Position numbers and translations under genes: made by a program. This document shows positions 33,423-42,400 of a DNA stretch of 64,000 nucleotides, in pieces (the stretch's first letter is position 1; each line of letters starts with the position of its first letter). This DNA comes from Limnovirga sp038203525 (GTDB lineage Bacteria > Bacteroidota > Bacteroidia > Chitinophagales > Chitinophagaceae): contig JBBRDW010000006.1 of assembly GCA_038203525.1 (NCBI GenBank), positions 1-64,000 of the forward strand, in the 5' to 3' direction. The notes beneath the pieces are model-generated. The model searched no databases and had not been told where the DNA came from. It saw nothing but the letters and a program-made list of their open reading frames with translations.

Positions 33423-33854
33423 ATGACAGCTTTTTTGATACTGAAACTTGTTATTTATTCAGGCCTGCTTGCCTTTTTAAGCTATTACTTTGTTTACAAA
33501 ACAATTACGAAACTGGCGGAACGAAGAAGGATAAAAACAGATGGAGAGTCTGTTCAGGCGCTTGTTACCGATTATAAAACACTTAAAGATTCGGCCGGCG
33601 CTCACCGCTACTATCCAATATTGCAATACACAACTAAAAACGGTGAAAATATAACGGTACAATCAAAAAAAGAACGGGCCCGGAAATACGAAATTGGTAA
33701 ACAGCTTTCTATATATTACCTACCCGAAAACCCAACTGAGTTTTATATTGATGGTCTGTTACCCTATATTAAAATAACCAGTATTGTGCTTGGTTTTTCT
33801 GCCTCATGCCTTATGCTGTTCGAGATATTTAAGATGCTGCGGAAAATGTTCTAA
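33423..33854 (+). CDS. DUF3592 domain protein
   Basis: A 143-residue protein with an N-terminal (3-24) and a C-terminal (~113-137) membrane segment. The extramembrane middle (VQALVTDYKTLKDSAGAHRYYPILQYTTKNGENITVQSKKERARKYEIGKQLSIYYLPENPTEFYID) has the DUF3592 strand pattern. Function unknown. Confidence 0.8.
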   Translation: MTAFLILKLVIYSGLLAFLSYYFVYKTITKLAERRRIKTDGESVQALVTDYKTLKDSAGAHRYYPILQYTTKNGENITVQSKKERARKYEIGKQLSIYYLPENPTEFYIDGLLPYIKITSIVLGFSASCLMLFEIFKMLRKMF

Positions 33855-33884
33855 TTTTTTTATTGTAGATATTAATTTAAAAAA

Positions 33885-35270
33885 TTACTCAGTTGCATCG
33901 ATAATGCTTTTAAGAAATTCATTTTCGTTAAAGGATTTATCGAGGGTTAAGCCCAACCGAACGACGACTAATTTTTTTGAAGGAATAATATAAATGTTTT
34001 CGAATGCATACCCATCGCAATAGTACATATCTGCGGGAACATCGGGGTAAATGGCCTTTGAAGGATTGGCTGCATCAAAGCCGTTAAGCCAGAACTGGTA
34101 ACCGTATTCTTTGGTTTTATTAGAAGCTGGCGCAGTAGCAGTTTGCAGTACCCAGCCTTCAGGTAAAATTCGTTCAGCATTGAACACACCATCGTTATAA
34201 TAAAGCAAGCCAAACCTTGCATAGTCCCTTGCCGTAGCCATTATGTAAGAAGATCCAACATAAGTACCCGAAGCATCCGGTTCGAAGAATGCGCTATACA
34301 TGCCAAGCTTGTTAAACAATGCATTTGCAGGATAACCAGCGTAGTCCTTCTCTCCCACTGTTTGCCTAATGATGCGTGATATAATATTGGTGTTTCCACT
34401 GGTATAATTGAAAACCGTTGCTGGAGGATGAGCAAGTTTATGGCCCGCAGCGAATGCAGCCATATCGTCTTCTTTATAAAGCATATTGGTTACATCACTT
34501 GCGCCAGTATAGTCTTCTTTAAAATCGAGACCGCTTTGCTGTTGTAATAAATTTTCCAGGGTTATATTATGCCGTGGATCTTTTTCATCGCTCCACTCTG
34601 GCACGGGTGCAGGTTTTGTAACATCAAGTTTGCCTTGCTTTACAAGCGTACCTACCAATGCCGCGGTAAAACTCTTTGCCATGCTCCAGCCATACATTGG
34701 CATGTCTTTATTAAAACCCGGCGCATATTTTTCTGCTACCAGTTGCCCATCGTATAACACTACTATAGCACGCGTTCTTACTTTTTTATTTGCAAATGGC
34801 TCTCCAAAAGCTTTATCAACTGCATACAATAATTTTTCTTTATTTACAACGGATGGAAAAGAATCGGGCAGCTTATCGCCCATTGGCCACGGAATAGTAT
34901 CTGTATTTAAAGCTGGGTGTGGAGGAATATTAAAAACCTGTGATCGCAGTTCAGCTTCGCTGACATCGTTGATCAATGTTGCACCAATACCTTTTCTGTA
35001 AATGGCTTTCTTCTTTGCCATTCCCCAAACGGAGCCTGTTACAGAAGAGTCTTTCATGTCAACTTTATAAGTCGCCAGCGTAAATGGAAAATCACCCAAT
35101 TCATTTTTTTCAAGATATTCCTTATCCATACCTGAAGCGAATATGCAGGTACACATTTGTTTTGCTCCGTAGCCACTGATAATTGGAAATGATACATAAG
35201 CATAATGTACCGCCCATGCAAGAGTTATAAAAACTATTATTAACATAGAACGTTTAATTATTTTTTTCAA
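33885..35270 (-). CDS. membrane-anchored serine hydrolase (class C beta-lactamase fold)
   Basis: A 461-residue protein with an N-terminal membrane segment (~7-27). The SxxK motif is GWSMAKSFTAAL, the Tyr motif FNYTSGNTNI, and a late GYQFWLNG stands near the KTG-like strand. Members of PF00144 include DD-peptidases, esterases and 6-aminohexanoate-dimer-type hydrolases. The layout here resembles the secreted esterase/amidase type rather than a true beta-lactamase. Substrate unknown. Confidence 0.87.
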   Translation of the reverse strand: MKKIIKRSMLIIVFITLAWAVHYAYVSFPIISGYGAKQMCTCIFASGMDKEYLEKNELGDFPFTLATYKVDMKDSSVTGSVWGMAKKKAIYRKGIGATLINDVSEAELRSQVFNIPPHPALNTDTIPWPMGDKLPDSFPSVVNKEKLLYAVDKAFGEPFANKKVRTRAIVVLYDGQLVAEKYAPGFNKDMPMYGWSMAKSFTAALVGTLVKQGKLDVTKPAPVPEWSDEKDPRHNITLENLLQQQSGLDFKEDYTGASDVTNMLYKEDDMAAFAAGHKLAHPPATVFNYTSGNTNIISRIIRQTVGEKDYAGYPANALFNKLGMYSAFFEPDASGTYVGSSYIMATARDYARFGLLYYNDGVFNAERILPEGWVLQTATAPASNKTKEYGYQFWLNGFDAANPSKAIYPDVPADMYYCDGYAFENIYIIPSKKLVVVRLGLTLDKSFNENEFLKSIIDATE

Positions 35271-35336
35271 GACTTAATATTTTACAGTTTGAAAAAATTA
35301 AGGCGGTTCGGCATTTTGCTGAATAGAATTGCTGAC

Positions 35337-35397
35337 GTACAAGGGTGCGACGCAAGTAAAGCTTCATAGTAATTCTTTTGCCCGGCTCAAAAAAAAT
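35337..35397 (+). repeat. dispersed arm, solo, forward (core 35337-35356)
   Basis: Core with AAGGGTG. Inner subtype GTAAAGCTTCATAG, complementary to 18868. Outer end GCCCGGCTC plus eight A ends about 5 bp from the permease stop codon. Confidence 0.92.
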
Positions 35398-35401
35398 ATT
35401 T

Positions 35402-37096
35402 CTACTGCTTTGCCAGTTTACTTTTTTTGTACCCGTACGAAAAATAAAAAACCAAGCCTATTGCAAGCCAACTGCTAAACCATGCCCAGTTAGAACCACT
35501 CATACCGGTAAGCAAATACAAGCAGGTACTTAAACCAAGCAATGGAATTAAAGAGAAGTTTTTTAGATAGGTTGCAATGGACATAAGTATCATAACAATC
35601 CAGAAAATAATGGTTGAAATGTTGAGTGATGCATTGCCTTCGTTTACATTGAAAAGGTTGGAAACATAATTCTTATCGTACAAAAGCAAACTGGATAAAG
35701 CGGCTATAATAATCAATGGAAAAATCAATTTTGCATTGATATAGGGTATGTTGAATTTTCCTGCTACTTTTTCTTTCCTCGGTATAAGCAACACACCACC
35801 ACAAACAAGTACAAATGCAAATAAAGTAGCGATGCTTGTAAAGTCGAGCACAAAAACTTTATCAGTAAAAAGAATGGGCACACCTACCAGTAAGCCGGTA
35901 ATGATTGTAGAAAAAGAGGGTGTTTGAAATTTAGGATGTATGCGCTGAAATGCAGGTGGCAGAAGGCCATCACGGCTCATGCTCATCCAGATACGTGGCT
36001 GGCCCATTTGAAAAACAAGCAATACACTCGTCATGGCAACTACTGCTGCAATGGAAACGAGGAACTGCATCCAGCCTACATTTTTTACTTCGAAAATTTT
36101 TGCAAGTGGGTCGCCAACGCCGTCAAAAAGCCTGTAATCGAGTACACCGGTAAGCACCAAGGTAAGCAGTATATAAACTACGGTACAAATTACTAAGGAG
36201 AGTATCATACTTCGTGGCAGATCGCGTTGTGGGTTCTTACTTTCTTCTGCCATAACGCTGATTGCATCGAAGCCTATATAGGCAAAGAATACTCCACTCA
36301 CCGCAGTCATTACTCCACTAAAGCCATTGGGCATAAATGAAGGAATTCCCTGATCGTTTATCGGGTGCCAGTTGTCAACATTTACATATCCCGCACCTAC
36401 TGCAATAACTAATGTTACAATGCAGAGTTTTAAGATCACCATTACATTACTAAAATTCCTCGACTCTTTTACACCTGTATAAACGAGCATCGTTATAAGC
36501 ACATTAATTACCAGCGCAGGCAGATCGAAAATAATTCTAAGGCTGCCTATTACAGGAGCGTGGTTCCATGCATTCGTCAATTCTGCATTGGGCGAGTTAT
36601 TGGCAAATGCCTTCTTTGCTTCCATATAACTGCACGAAAGATATTCGGGCATATTTACACCAACACGGTGCAGGAAAGAGGTAAAATAATCACTCCAGGA
36701 AAAAGCCACATAAATATTACCAATTGAATATTCCATAATAAGCGCCCACCCAATAACCCACGCAAAAAGTTCACCAAACGATGCATACGCATAAGTGTAA
36801 GCGCTGCCCGCAACCGGAATGCGGCTGGCAAATTCTGCATAGCACAAAGCAGTAAAACCACAGGCAACGGCGCAAATAATAAACAGGTACACAACGCCGG
36901 GCCCCCCTTTAAAACAAGCCTCACCCAAACTGCTGAAACTTCCTGCACCAATAATTGCGGCAATGCCAAAAAAAGTAAGGTCTTTCAAGGTAAGCACCCG
37001 TTTTAATCCGCCGCCGTTATGCCCATCAGCTTCCATTGTTGCCGCGTCTCTTAGTATTTTATCAATATTCTTGGTACGAAAAAGTGAGTTACTCAT
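35402..37096 (-). CDS. APC-family amino acid permease (CAT-like)
   Basis: A 564-residue transporter with about 14 hydrophobic segments. The N-terminal TM1 signature FFGIAAIIGAGSFSSLGEACFKGGPGVVYLF, AGSAYTYAYASFGELFAWVIGW and FFAYIGFDAISVMAEESKNPQRDLPRSMILSL are cationic-amino-acid-transporter landmarks. The length, with extra C-terminal helices, also fits the CAT subgroup. Likely a proton-coupled amino acid importer. Exact substrate unknown. Confidence 0.9.
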   Translation of the reverse strand: MSNSLFRTKNIDKILRDAATMEADGHNGGGLKRVLTLKDLTFFGIAAIIGAGSFSSLGEACFKGGPGVVYLFIICAVACGFTALCYAEFASRIPVAGSAYTYAYASFGELFAWVIGWALIMEYSIGNIYVAFSWSDYFTSFLHRVGVNMPEYLSCSYMEAKKAFANNSPNAELTNAWNHAPVIGSLRIIFDLPALVINVLITMLVYTGVKESRNFSNVMVILKLCIVTLVIAVGAGYVNVDNWHPINDQGIPSFMPNGFSGVMTAVSGVFFAYIGFDAISVMAEESKNPQRDLPRSMILSLVICTVVYILLTLVLTGVLDYRLFDGVGDPLAKIFEVKNVGWMQFLVSIAAVVAMTSVLLVFQMGQPRIWMSMSRDGLLPPAFQRIHPKFQTPSFSTIITGLLVGVPILFTDKVFVLDFTSIATLFAFVLVCGGVLLIPRKEKVAGKFNIPYINAKLIFPLIIIAALSSLLLYDKNYVSNLFNVNEGNASLNISTIIFWIVMILMSIATYLKNFSLIPLLGLSTCLYLLTGMSGSNWAWFSSWLAIGLVFYFSYGYKKSKLAKQ

Positions 37097-37180
37097 GCCT
37101 GTAGGTTTGGTAAAAAAAGTTAAAGTAGTAAAATTTATTGAAACAATTTATTTCTTATCAACTGAGAAAGAAAGAGAAAT

Positions 37181-37230
37181 TTTTTTGAAGCGGGCGTTCA
37201 CTTCAATGATTGAGCATTGTTGCGTCGCAC
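37181..37230 (-). repeat. dispersed arm, reverse, truncated core
   Basis: TTTTTTGAAGCGGGC outer end and GTTGCGTCGCAC (37219-37230), then the similarity stops before the TCTTGTAC part. T-run faces the permease start 85 bp away. Confidence 0.75.
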
Positions 37231-37358
37231 TACGTTTATCGGTTGGAGCTCTGTTCGGCTTTTCCTGCATGGGGTATTAAAATACAAATCCATCAACCAA
37301 AATTAAAATTTCCCGGGCCATAAGTTACAACCCCCATTTTTATGCAATAAACCTATCT

Positions 37359-37389
37359 TTTGCTATTTGGCTTTTTGAAAGTATTTTTG
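37359..37389 (+). promoter_or_regulatory. Bacteroidota-type promoter for lpdA
   Basis: TTTG (37359-37362), 19-bp spacer, TATTTTTG (37382-37389). The box ends 49 bp upstream of the chosen ATG, giving a leader of about 45 nt. Confidence 0.55.
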
Positions 37390-37438
37390 CGCCCAAATTT
37401 TGTTTTATAAATTTAACCATTCAACTCAATTAATTTTT

Positions 37439-38848
37439 ATGGCATACGATGTAATAGTACTTGGCAGTGGCCCGGGTGGATATCCTGCAGCAATACGGGC
37501 CTCGCAACTTGGTCTTTCAGTTGCAATTATTGAGAAAGAAAGTTTAGGGGGCGTTTGTCTTAACTGGGGTTGTATACCTACAAAAGCACTATTAAAAAGT
37601 GCACAGGTTTATGAGTATATGAAACACAGTGCTAACTATGGTATTAATGCTGCAAGTGTTCAGCACGACTTTGCAGCTGTTGTTAAACGAAGCCGCGGAG
37701 TAGCAGATAAAATGAGCAAAGGCGTTCAGTTTCTCATGAAGAAAAATAAGATTGATGTTGTAATGGGGTACGGAAAAATAAAAGCCAGTGGGCAGATTGA
37801 GGTTGCAACAGCAGATGGTTCAAAAAAAATAATAGAAGGCAAATACATAATTATTGCAACCGGTGGCCGCACTCGGGAATTACCAAATCTTAAGCAGGAT
37901 GGAAAAAAAGTTATTGGTTACCGTGAAGCGATGGTTCTGCCGCAGCAGCCAAAAAGTATGATAATAGTTGGCAGTGGTGCTATTGGAGTAGAGTTTGCCT
38001 ATTTCTACAACAGCATGGGAACAAAAGTGAATATTGTGGAATTTATGCCTCGCATAGTGCCAGTTGAAGATGAAGACATTTCTAAAGAGTTAGAAAAACA
38101 ATATAAAAAACTGGGCATTGATATAATGACAAGTGCTAACGTAGAAAGCCTCGATACGAGTGGTGTAGGCGTTAAAGCCCTTATTAAAAAACAAGATGGC
38201 ACCACCGTAACCCTTGAAGCTGAAATTGTGTTAAGTGCAGTTGGAGTAGTTGCAAATATTGAAAACATAGGGTTGGAAGAAAACAGCATTAAAACTGACC
38301 GGGGACGGATTATTGTAGATAAATATTTTCAAACAAATGTGCCTGGCATTTTTGCAATTGGCGATTGCACTCCTAACCAGGCATTGGCGCATAAGGCAAG
38401 TAAAGAAGGTATAAATGCAGCCGAATATATTGCGTACCTCGAAAAGAAAAATAATCACCAACCTGAAGCCATAGACTATTCAAATGTACCTGGCTGTACT
38501 TATTGTACACCGGAAATAGCCAGCGTAGGATATACAGAGAAAGGCGCCAAAGAAGCCGGGTACGAAATTAAAGTGGGTAAATTTCCATTTATGGCGAGTG
38601 GAAAAGCAAGTGCAGCCGGCAACACAGATGGCTTTGTAAAAGTAATTTATGATGCAAAATATGGTGAATTCTTAGGGTGCCATATGATTGGCACAAACGT
38701 TACTGAAATTATTGCGGAAGCTGTAGTTGCCCGTAAATTGGAAACAACCGCACATGAAATACTGAATGCCATACATCCTCACCCCACAATGAGCGAAGGA
38801 TTGAAAGAAGCGACTGCCGCGGCTTACGGAGAGGCAATTGACATTTAG
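37439..38848 (+). CDS. lpdA: dihydrolipoyl dehydrogenase (E3)
   Basis: A 469-residue flavoprotein that reoxidises dihydrolipoamide in 2-oxoacid dehydrogenase complexes or the glycine cleavage system. FAD site GSGPGGYPAA, redox-active C40/C45 in GGVCLNWGCIPTK, NAD site IIVGSGAIGVEFA, FAIGDCTPNQALAHKA and the C-terminal HPHPTMSEGLKEA with the catalytic His. The ATG at 37439 starts right before the first strand (MAYDVIVLG). An upstream in-frame start would add 13 unusual residues and fall within the leader. Confidence 0.95.
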   Translation: MAYDVIVLGSGPGGYPAAIRASQLGLSVAIIEKESLGGVCLNWGCIPTKALLKSAQVYEYMKHSANYGINAASVQHDFAAVVKRSRGVADKMSKGVQFLMKKNKIDVVMGYGKIKASGQIEVATADGSKKIIEGKYIIIATGGRTRELPNLKQDGKKVIGYREAMVLPQQPKSMIIVGSGAIGVEFAYFYNSMGTKVNIVEFMPRIVPVEDEDISKELEKQYKKLGIDIMTSANVESLDTSGVGVKALIKKQDGTTVTLEAEIVLSAVGVVANIENIGLEENSIKTDRGRIIVDKYFQTNVPGIFAIGDCTPNQALAHKASKEGINAAEYIAYLEKKNNHQPEAIDYSNVPGCTYCTPEIASVGYTEKGAKEAGYEIKVGKFPFMASGKASAAGNTDGFVKVIYDAKYGEFLGCHMIGTNVTEIIAEAVVARKLETTAHEILNAIHPHPTMSEGLKEATAAAYGEAIDI

Positions 38849-38982
38849 ATACTGGATATTATCTTGTGTTTGATTTTAAAAAAATACAGGAAAAATACTG
38901 CTGCAAACAATTCAAACAAAAAAAGGCAGGTTGGCATGGTTTTAGCCAATGGGCAATTAAATCTTTAACCAAATTAACACAA

Positions 38983-40320
38983 ATGAAAAGAAATATTACG
39001 GTCCTGCTTTGCCTTGTATTGGCAACTGGCACTTTTGCGCAAACCACAATTAAACCAAAATCATCGATCGGTTTTAGTTTTGGTTTTGGTGATTTTAAAA
39101 CACCACAGGAAATTAAAGCTACATCATTAAATACGACTCTTAAAAACGGAGAATGGAATGATGTACTAAAAAGAATGGGCCCGGCATTTACTGTTCAGTA
39201 CTGGAGAGGTCTTACTCCGCACATCGATCTGTCGGGTACGTATTCGGGCATTTTTCTTCAGAATATGCCTCCCTCATTCCCTGATCCTGATGCTAAATAT
39301 TACCAAGCACTTGAAGCTGCCTTTAATATCAAAATGCTGAAAGAGTCTGCAGTTATTAACCCATTTCTTACGTTGGGTGTAGGTGGCTATAATTACCATA
39401 ATAGTTATGGCGTTCAGCTTCCTGCCGGCTTAGGTCTGCAATTTAACCCTTTTCACAATGAGGCAAATTTGCTTTTACAGGCTCAATATAAAGTAAAGAT
39501 TAGTGACAAGGAAACCAATCATTTACTTTATTCATTTGGTTTACTTGTTCCGGTTAGTAAAGCCAAAGAAGTAGTGAAAGTGGCTCCGCCACCACCACCG
39601 CCACCGGCTGATACTGACGGAGACGGAATTATTGATGCTCAGGATAAGTGCCCCAACGTGGCTGGTCTTGCAAAATATGATGGTTGTCCGATCCCAGATA
39701 CCGATGGGGACGGCATTAATGACGAAATGGATAAATGCCCCACTGTTGCCGGCCTTCCTAAATACGATGGCTGCCCAATACCCGATACAGATGGAGACGG
39801 AATTAATGATGAACAGGATAAATGCCCCACTGTTGCCGGTTTGGCAAGATATGATGGTTGCCCCATACCTGATACTGATGGCGATGGCATAAACGATGAG
39901 GAAGATAAATGCCCTAATCTTGCAGGTGTGAAAGAAAATGAAGGCTGCCCTGTTATCGACGTTAAAATTGTAGAAAGAATAAATTACGCAGCTAAAAATA
40001 TATATTTTATTACAGGCAGCTATAAGCTTTCAACAAAATCGAATGCTGCATTAAATGAAGTAGTGAAAGTACTCAATGACAACCCTGAACTTATGGTTGA
40101 TATTGACGGTCACACAGATAATGTAGGTAAAGATGAAATGAATCAAACACTTAGCGATAACCGTGCTGCTTCTGTAAAAGAATATTTTGTGAAGAAAGGA
40201 ATTGCAGAAGCCCGATTAACTTCGAAAGGTTATGGAGAAACAAAACCAATAGCAGACAACAATACAGCTGCCGGCAGAACCAAGAATCGCCGTGTGGAAC
40301 TTACAGTAAGAAACCATTAG
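38983..40320 (+). CDS. OmpA-family outer membrane protein with thrombospondin type 3 repeats
   Basis: A 445-residue protein from the ATG at 38983 (MKRNITVLLCLVLATGTFAQ, a clear signal peptide). An upstream in-frame start at 38866 would bury that signal. An N-terminal beta-barrel-like region (~25-190) is followed by a Pro run, four Ca-binding type 3 repeats (DTDGDGINDEEDKCP pattern) and a C-terminal OmpA domain (ITGSYKLSTKSN, DIDGHTDNVGKDEMNQTLSDNRAASVKEYF, RTKNRRVELTV) that binds peptidoglycan. Links outer membrane to cell wall. Confidence 0.93.
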   Translation: MKRNITVLLCLVLATGTFAQTTIKPKSSIGFSFGFGDFKTPQEIKATSLNTTLKNGEWNDVLKRMGPAFTVQYWRGLTPHIDLSGTYSGIFLQNMPPSFPDPDAKYYQALEAAFNIKMLKESAVINPFLTLGVGGYNYHNSYGVQLPAGLGLQFNPFHNEANLLLQAQYKVKISDKETNHLLYSFGLLVPVSKAKEVVKVAPPPPPPPADTDGDGIIDAQDKCPNVAGLAKYDGCPIPDTDGDGINDEMDKCPTVAGLPKYDGCPIPDTDGDGINDEQDKCPTVAGLARYDGCPIPDTDGDGINDEEDKCPNLAGVKENEGCPVIDVKIVERINYAAKNIYFITGSYKLSTKSNAALNEVVKVLNDNPELMVDIDGHTDNVGKDEMNQTLSDNRAASVKEYFVKKGIAEARLTSKGYGETKPIADNNTAAGRTKNRRVELTVRNH

Positions 40321-40336
40321 TCCTTTCCTAAAGTAG

Positions 40337-40376
40337 AAAAAAATGGATGGTAAAGAAATTTACCATCCATTTTTTA
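40337..40376 (+). terminator. intrinsic terminator of the OmpA gene
   Basis: AAAAATGGATGGTAAA and TTTACCATCCATTTTT form a long perfect stem with a short loop and T-run, 17 bp after the stop. It is symmetric and could act both ways. Confidence 0.93.
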
Positions 40377-40570
40377 TTGCGCAATATCCATTATTTATCC
40401 GTGCTGCATTCGTTTTGGCATCACGTGCCAGGTTGCACTTTCGTACCTTTTATAATTATATAGCGGAAACCAAAAACTTTCCTATTGGCTAAAACCTATA
40501 CCAAGACACTTTGCATAATTGCTGAAAAGAATAATTGTAACAACGGCAAATGCCCAATACTGAAACTTGA

Positions 40571-40628
40571 GTACAAGAGTGCGACGCAACAAAGCCAAAT
40601 GAAAGAAAAAAAAGCCGGGCCAATAAAA
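40571..40628 (+). repeat. dispersed arm, solo, forward (core 40571-40590)
   Basis: Perfect core; outer end AGCCGGGCCAATAAAA. Lies in the 399-bp gap 40321-40719, which otherwise holds only the terminator. A 65-codon frame across it (40485-40682) is judged spurious. Confidence 0.92.
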
Positions 40629-40719
40629 CTTTCCTTTGTTCTGGCTTTAAAAAAAGGGGTGCCCGATTTATATTTTGATTAGCTTAGAGCAATTCTTTTA
40701 ATTCAAAAAAAATAAGCAC

Positions 40720-40899
40720 ATGGCAAAAGCTAAAGCAAAAAAAACAAAGACCCCAAAGAAATCTGCACCGGCCACTGGCATGGTGGTTAAAAGTACGGTG
40801 GCTCCTACTTATGGAAAAGCCTCTTCCTTTATAGCCAACAAAAATTTCTCCTCAGCGAAAAAAGGCGGTATAACAAGTACACCAAGAAAAGCAAAATAA
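40720..40899 (+). CDS. small Lys-rich basic protein (59 aa)
   Basis: An ATG-to-TAA frame of 59 codons, MAKAKAKKTKTPKKSAPATG onward, very rich in Lys, Ala, Thr and Ser, with no acidic residue. It sits 14 bp upstream of the AgaI/NagB-type gene, on the same strand and without a terminator between. The Ala/Lys/Pro composition resembles histone-H1-like or nucleic-acid-binding tails. No domain is recognised. Real-gene status is likely but unproven. Confidence 0.55.
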   Translation: MAKAKAKKTKTPKKSAPATGMVVKSTVAPTYGKASSFIANKNFSSAKKGGITSTPRKAK

Positions 40900-40913
40900 A
40901 TACTGCCATTACA

Positions 40914-41642
40914 ATGCACCTGATTATTGAAGAAAGCTACCATAGCCTGAGCCAGCGTGTTGCAAAAGACATGATAGCTACATTGCAACAATATCAAAAG
41001 CCTTTGCTTTGCCCGGCTACAGGCCACACTACCATTGGTTTGTATAAGGAACTGGTAAAGCAGTGCCTGCAGCAGGATGCGGTTTCTGCCGAATGGAATT
41101 TTGTTGGTCTCGACGAATGGAAAGGCCTTAATGAGCACCATGATGGAAGTTGTAAACGGGCATTGAATGCTCAGCTGTTTGGTCCTCTAAAAGTAAATGC
41201 GGAACGCATTTGTTTTTTCGATGGCTGCGCAGAAAACCTTGTTGCCGAGTGTGCCCGTATAGAAAATTTTATAAGGCGGTTTGGCACAATAGACCTCTCT
41301 GTGTTGGGGCTTGGCCTTAACGGCCATGTAGGTATGAACGAGCCCGGCTCCACCCCGTTCGAGCGTTCCCATATATCTGCGCTCGATACACAAACGCAAC
41401 AGGTTTCTCAAAAATATTTTAGTGATAAAAAACTTGTTTCGCAGGGCATAACCCTTGGTCTGGGAACACTACTCGATTCAAAACATATTTTTCTTGTTGT
41501 TAACGGCAGCCACAAAGCTGAAATTATTAAAAAAGTAATTGAAGGCGATATTACAAAACAGTTGCCGGCAAGCCTTTTGCGCAATCATAAAAACTTTACC
41601 ATCTACCTCGATGAAGACGCCGCGTCGCAGCTGAAAGTATAA
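40914..41642 (+). CDS. galactosamine/glucosamine-6-phosphate deaminase-isomerase (AgaI/NagB family)
   Basis: A 242-residue protein of the NagB/RpiA/SorC-like fold. CPATGHTTIGLY binds phosphate, NFVGLDEW carries the first acidic residue and DLSVLGLGLNGHVGMNEPGS is the active-site loop. At the NagB position of catalytic Asp (NDGH) this protein has Asn (LNGH), as in AgaI galactosamine-6-phosphate deaminases. HISALDTQTQQ, GITLGLGTLL and PASLLRNHKNF also read like AgaI. It should release ammonia and a ketose phosphate from an aminosugar phosphate. No aga/nag partners are adjacent. Confidence 0.85.
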   Translation: MHLIIEESYHSLSQRVAKDMIATLQQYQKPLLCPATGHTTIGLYKELVKQCLQQDAVSAEWNFVGLDEWKGLNEHHDGSCKRALNAQLFGPLKVNAERICFFDGCAENLVAECARIENFIRRFGTIDLSVLGLGLNGHVGMNEPGSTPFERSHISALDTQTQQVSQKYFSDKKLVSQGITLGLGTLLDSKHIFLVVNGSHKAEIIKKVIEGDITKQLPASLLRNHKNFTIYLDEDAASQLKV

Positions 41643-41725
41643 CGAACTTTTACTAAAAATAGGTTTCAAAAAATGGGCGAAAACAGAACTACAGTATTAC
41701 TTTTCTAATAAAAAAGATAAATACA

Positions 41726-41782
41726 ATCATGTACCCGGCTACAGAATTGCTATTATAATTTGGTTGCGTCGCACTCTTGTAC
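41726..41782 (-). repeat. dispersed arm, solo, reverse (core 41763-41782)
   Basis: Perfect core; outer GTACCCGGCTACAG lacks a good T-run. Lies between the AgaI-type gene and the DUF1801 pseudogene. Confidence 0.88.
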
Positions 41783-41882
41783 AGTTAGAAGCGACAGCAG
41801 CTTTTATTTAAGCGTAGTTTAAAAAAAAAGACCTAAACGGCTTTTGAGATGATTTATAAAACTCGTAAACTAATAGAACAGT

Positions 41883-42243
41883 ATGAATATTATTAAGTAG
41901 TATATAGCATCCTTAGATACACCAGTTCAAAATCTATTAAAGCAAATTTATTCAGCAATAAAGGAGGTTTCACCCGAAGCAGAAGAAGGTATGGCGTATG
42001 GCGTATGGTATGCCGGCATTCAAAACAAACGGAAAACCATTGGTTTATGTTGCTTCCTTTAAAAATCATATTGGCTTTTATGCCACACCCGGCGGGCATA
42101 CTGTATTTGCAGAGGAACTTTCAAAATACAAAAAGGGAAAAGGCTCTGTTCAGTTTCCCATATGCGAGCCTTTGCCATTGCCGATGATAAAACGAATTGT
42201 TGCATTCCGGCGAAAGCATAATTCAGACAAAGTAAAAAATTAG
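41883..42243 (+). pseudogene. DUF1801 (YdhG-like) protein gene, disabled
   Basis: The conserved C-terminal part is intact from 42005: YGMPAFKTNGKPLVYVASFK, HIGFYATPGGHTVFAEELSKYKKGKGSVQFP. The N-terminal part is present in another frame: after MNIIK a TAG (41898-41900) stands where family members have an acidic residue, then YIASLDTPVQNLLKQIYSAI, KEVSPEAEEGMAYG. A tandem 7-bp duplication ATGGCGT (41991-41997 and 41998-42004) shifts the frame. Removing one copy joins GMAYG to MPAF exactly. So there are one nonsense change and one +7 slip. A shortened product from ATG 41998 is possible but lacks the first helices. Confidence 0.85.
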
Positions 42244-42400
42244 CTTGCAGGCAGGGCTGCTTAAAGTTAACAAAAAAAAATTCACTCTTATCTACACGTT
42301 CAGTAAAGCTGAATATGGACATTCCTTTACAGGAGTCCGGCCTGGGCAGGTAAAAAAGCTGCCATAAAAAAAGTCGACCGGGCACCAAAATATCTTCCGG

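Noticed and set aside
33885..35270. Beta-lactamase resistance gene
   Set aside because: The SxxK and Tyr motifs fit the wider PF00144 group; the YTSGN motif, length and membrane anchor fit other serine hydrolases better.
38866..38982. Extended start for the OmpA-family gene
   Set aside because: The upstream residues precede a perfect signal peptide starting at 38983 and would block export.
39632..39892. Frames on both strands inside the OmpA gene
   Set aside because: They are shadows caused by the repeated calcium-binding DTDGDG units; no independent coding evidence.
40485..40682. 65-codon frame between the OmpA and Lys-rich genes
   Set aside because: It reads through a dispersed repeat arm (YKSATQQSQ is the translated core) and has no recognisable features.
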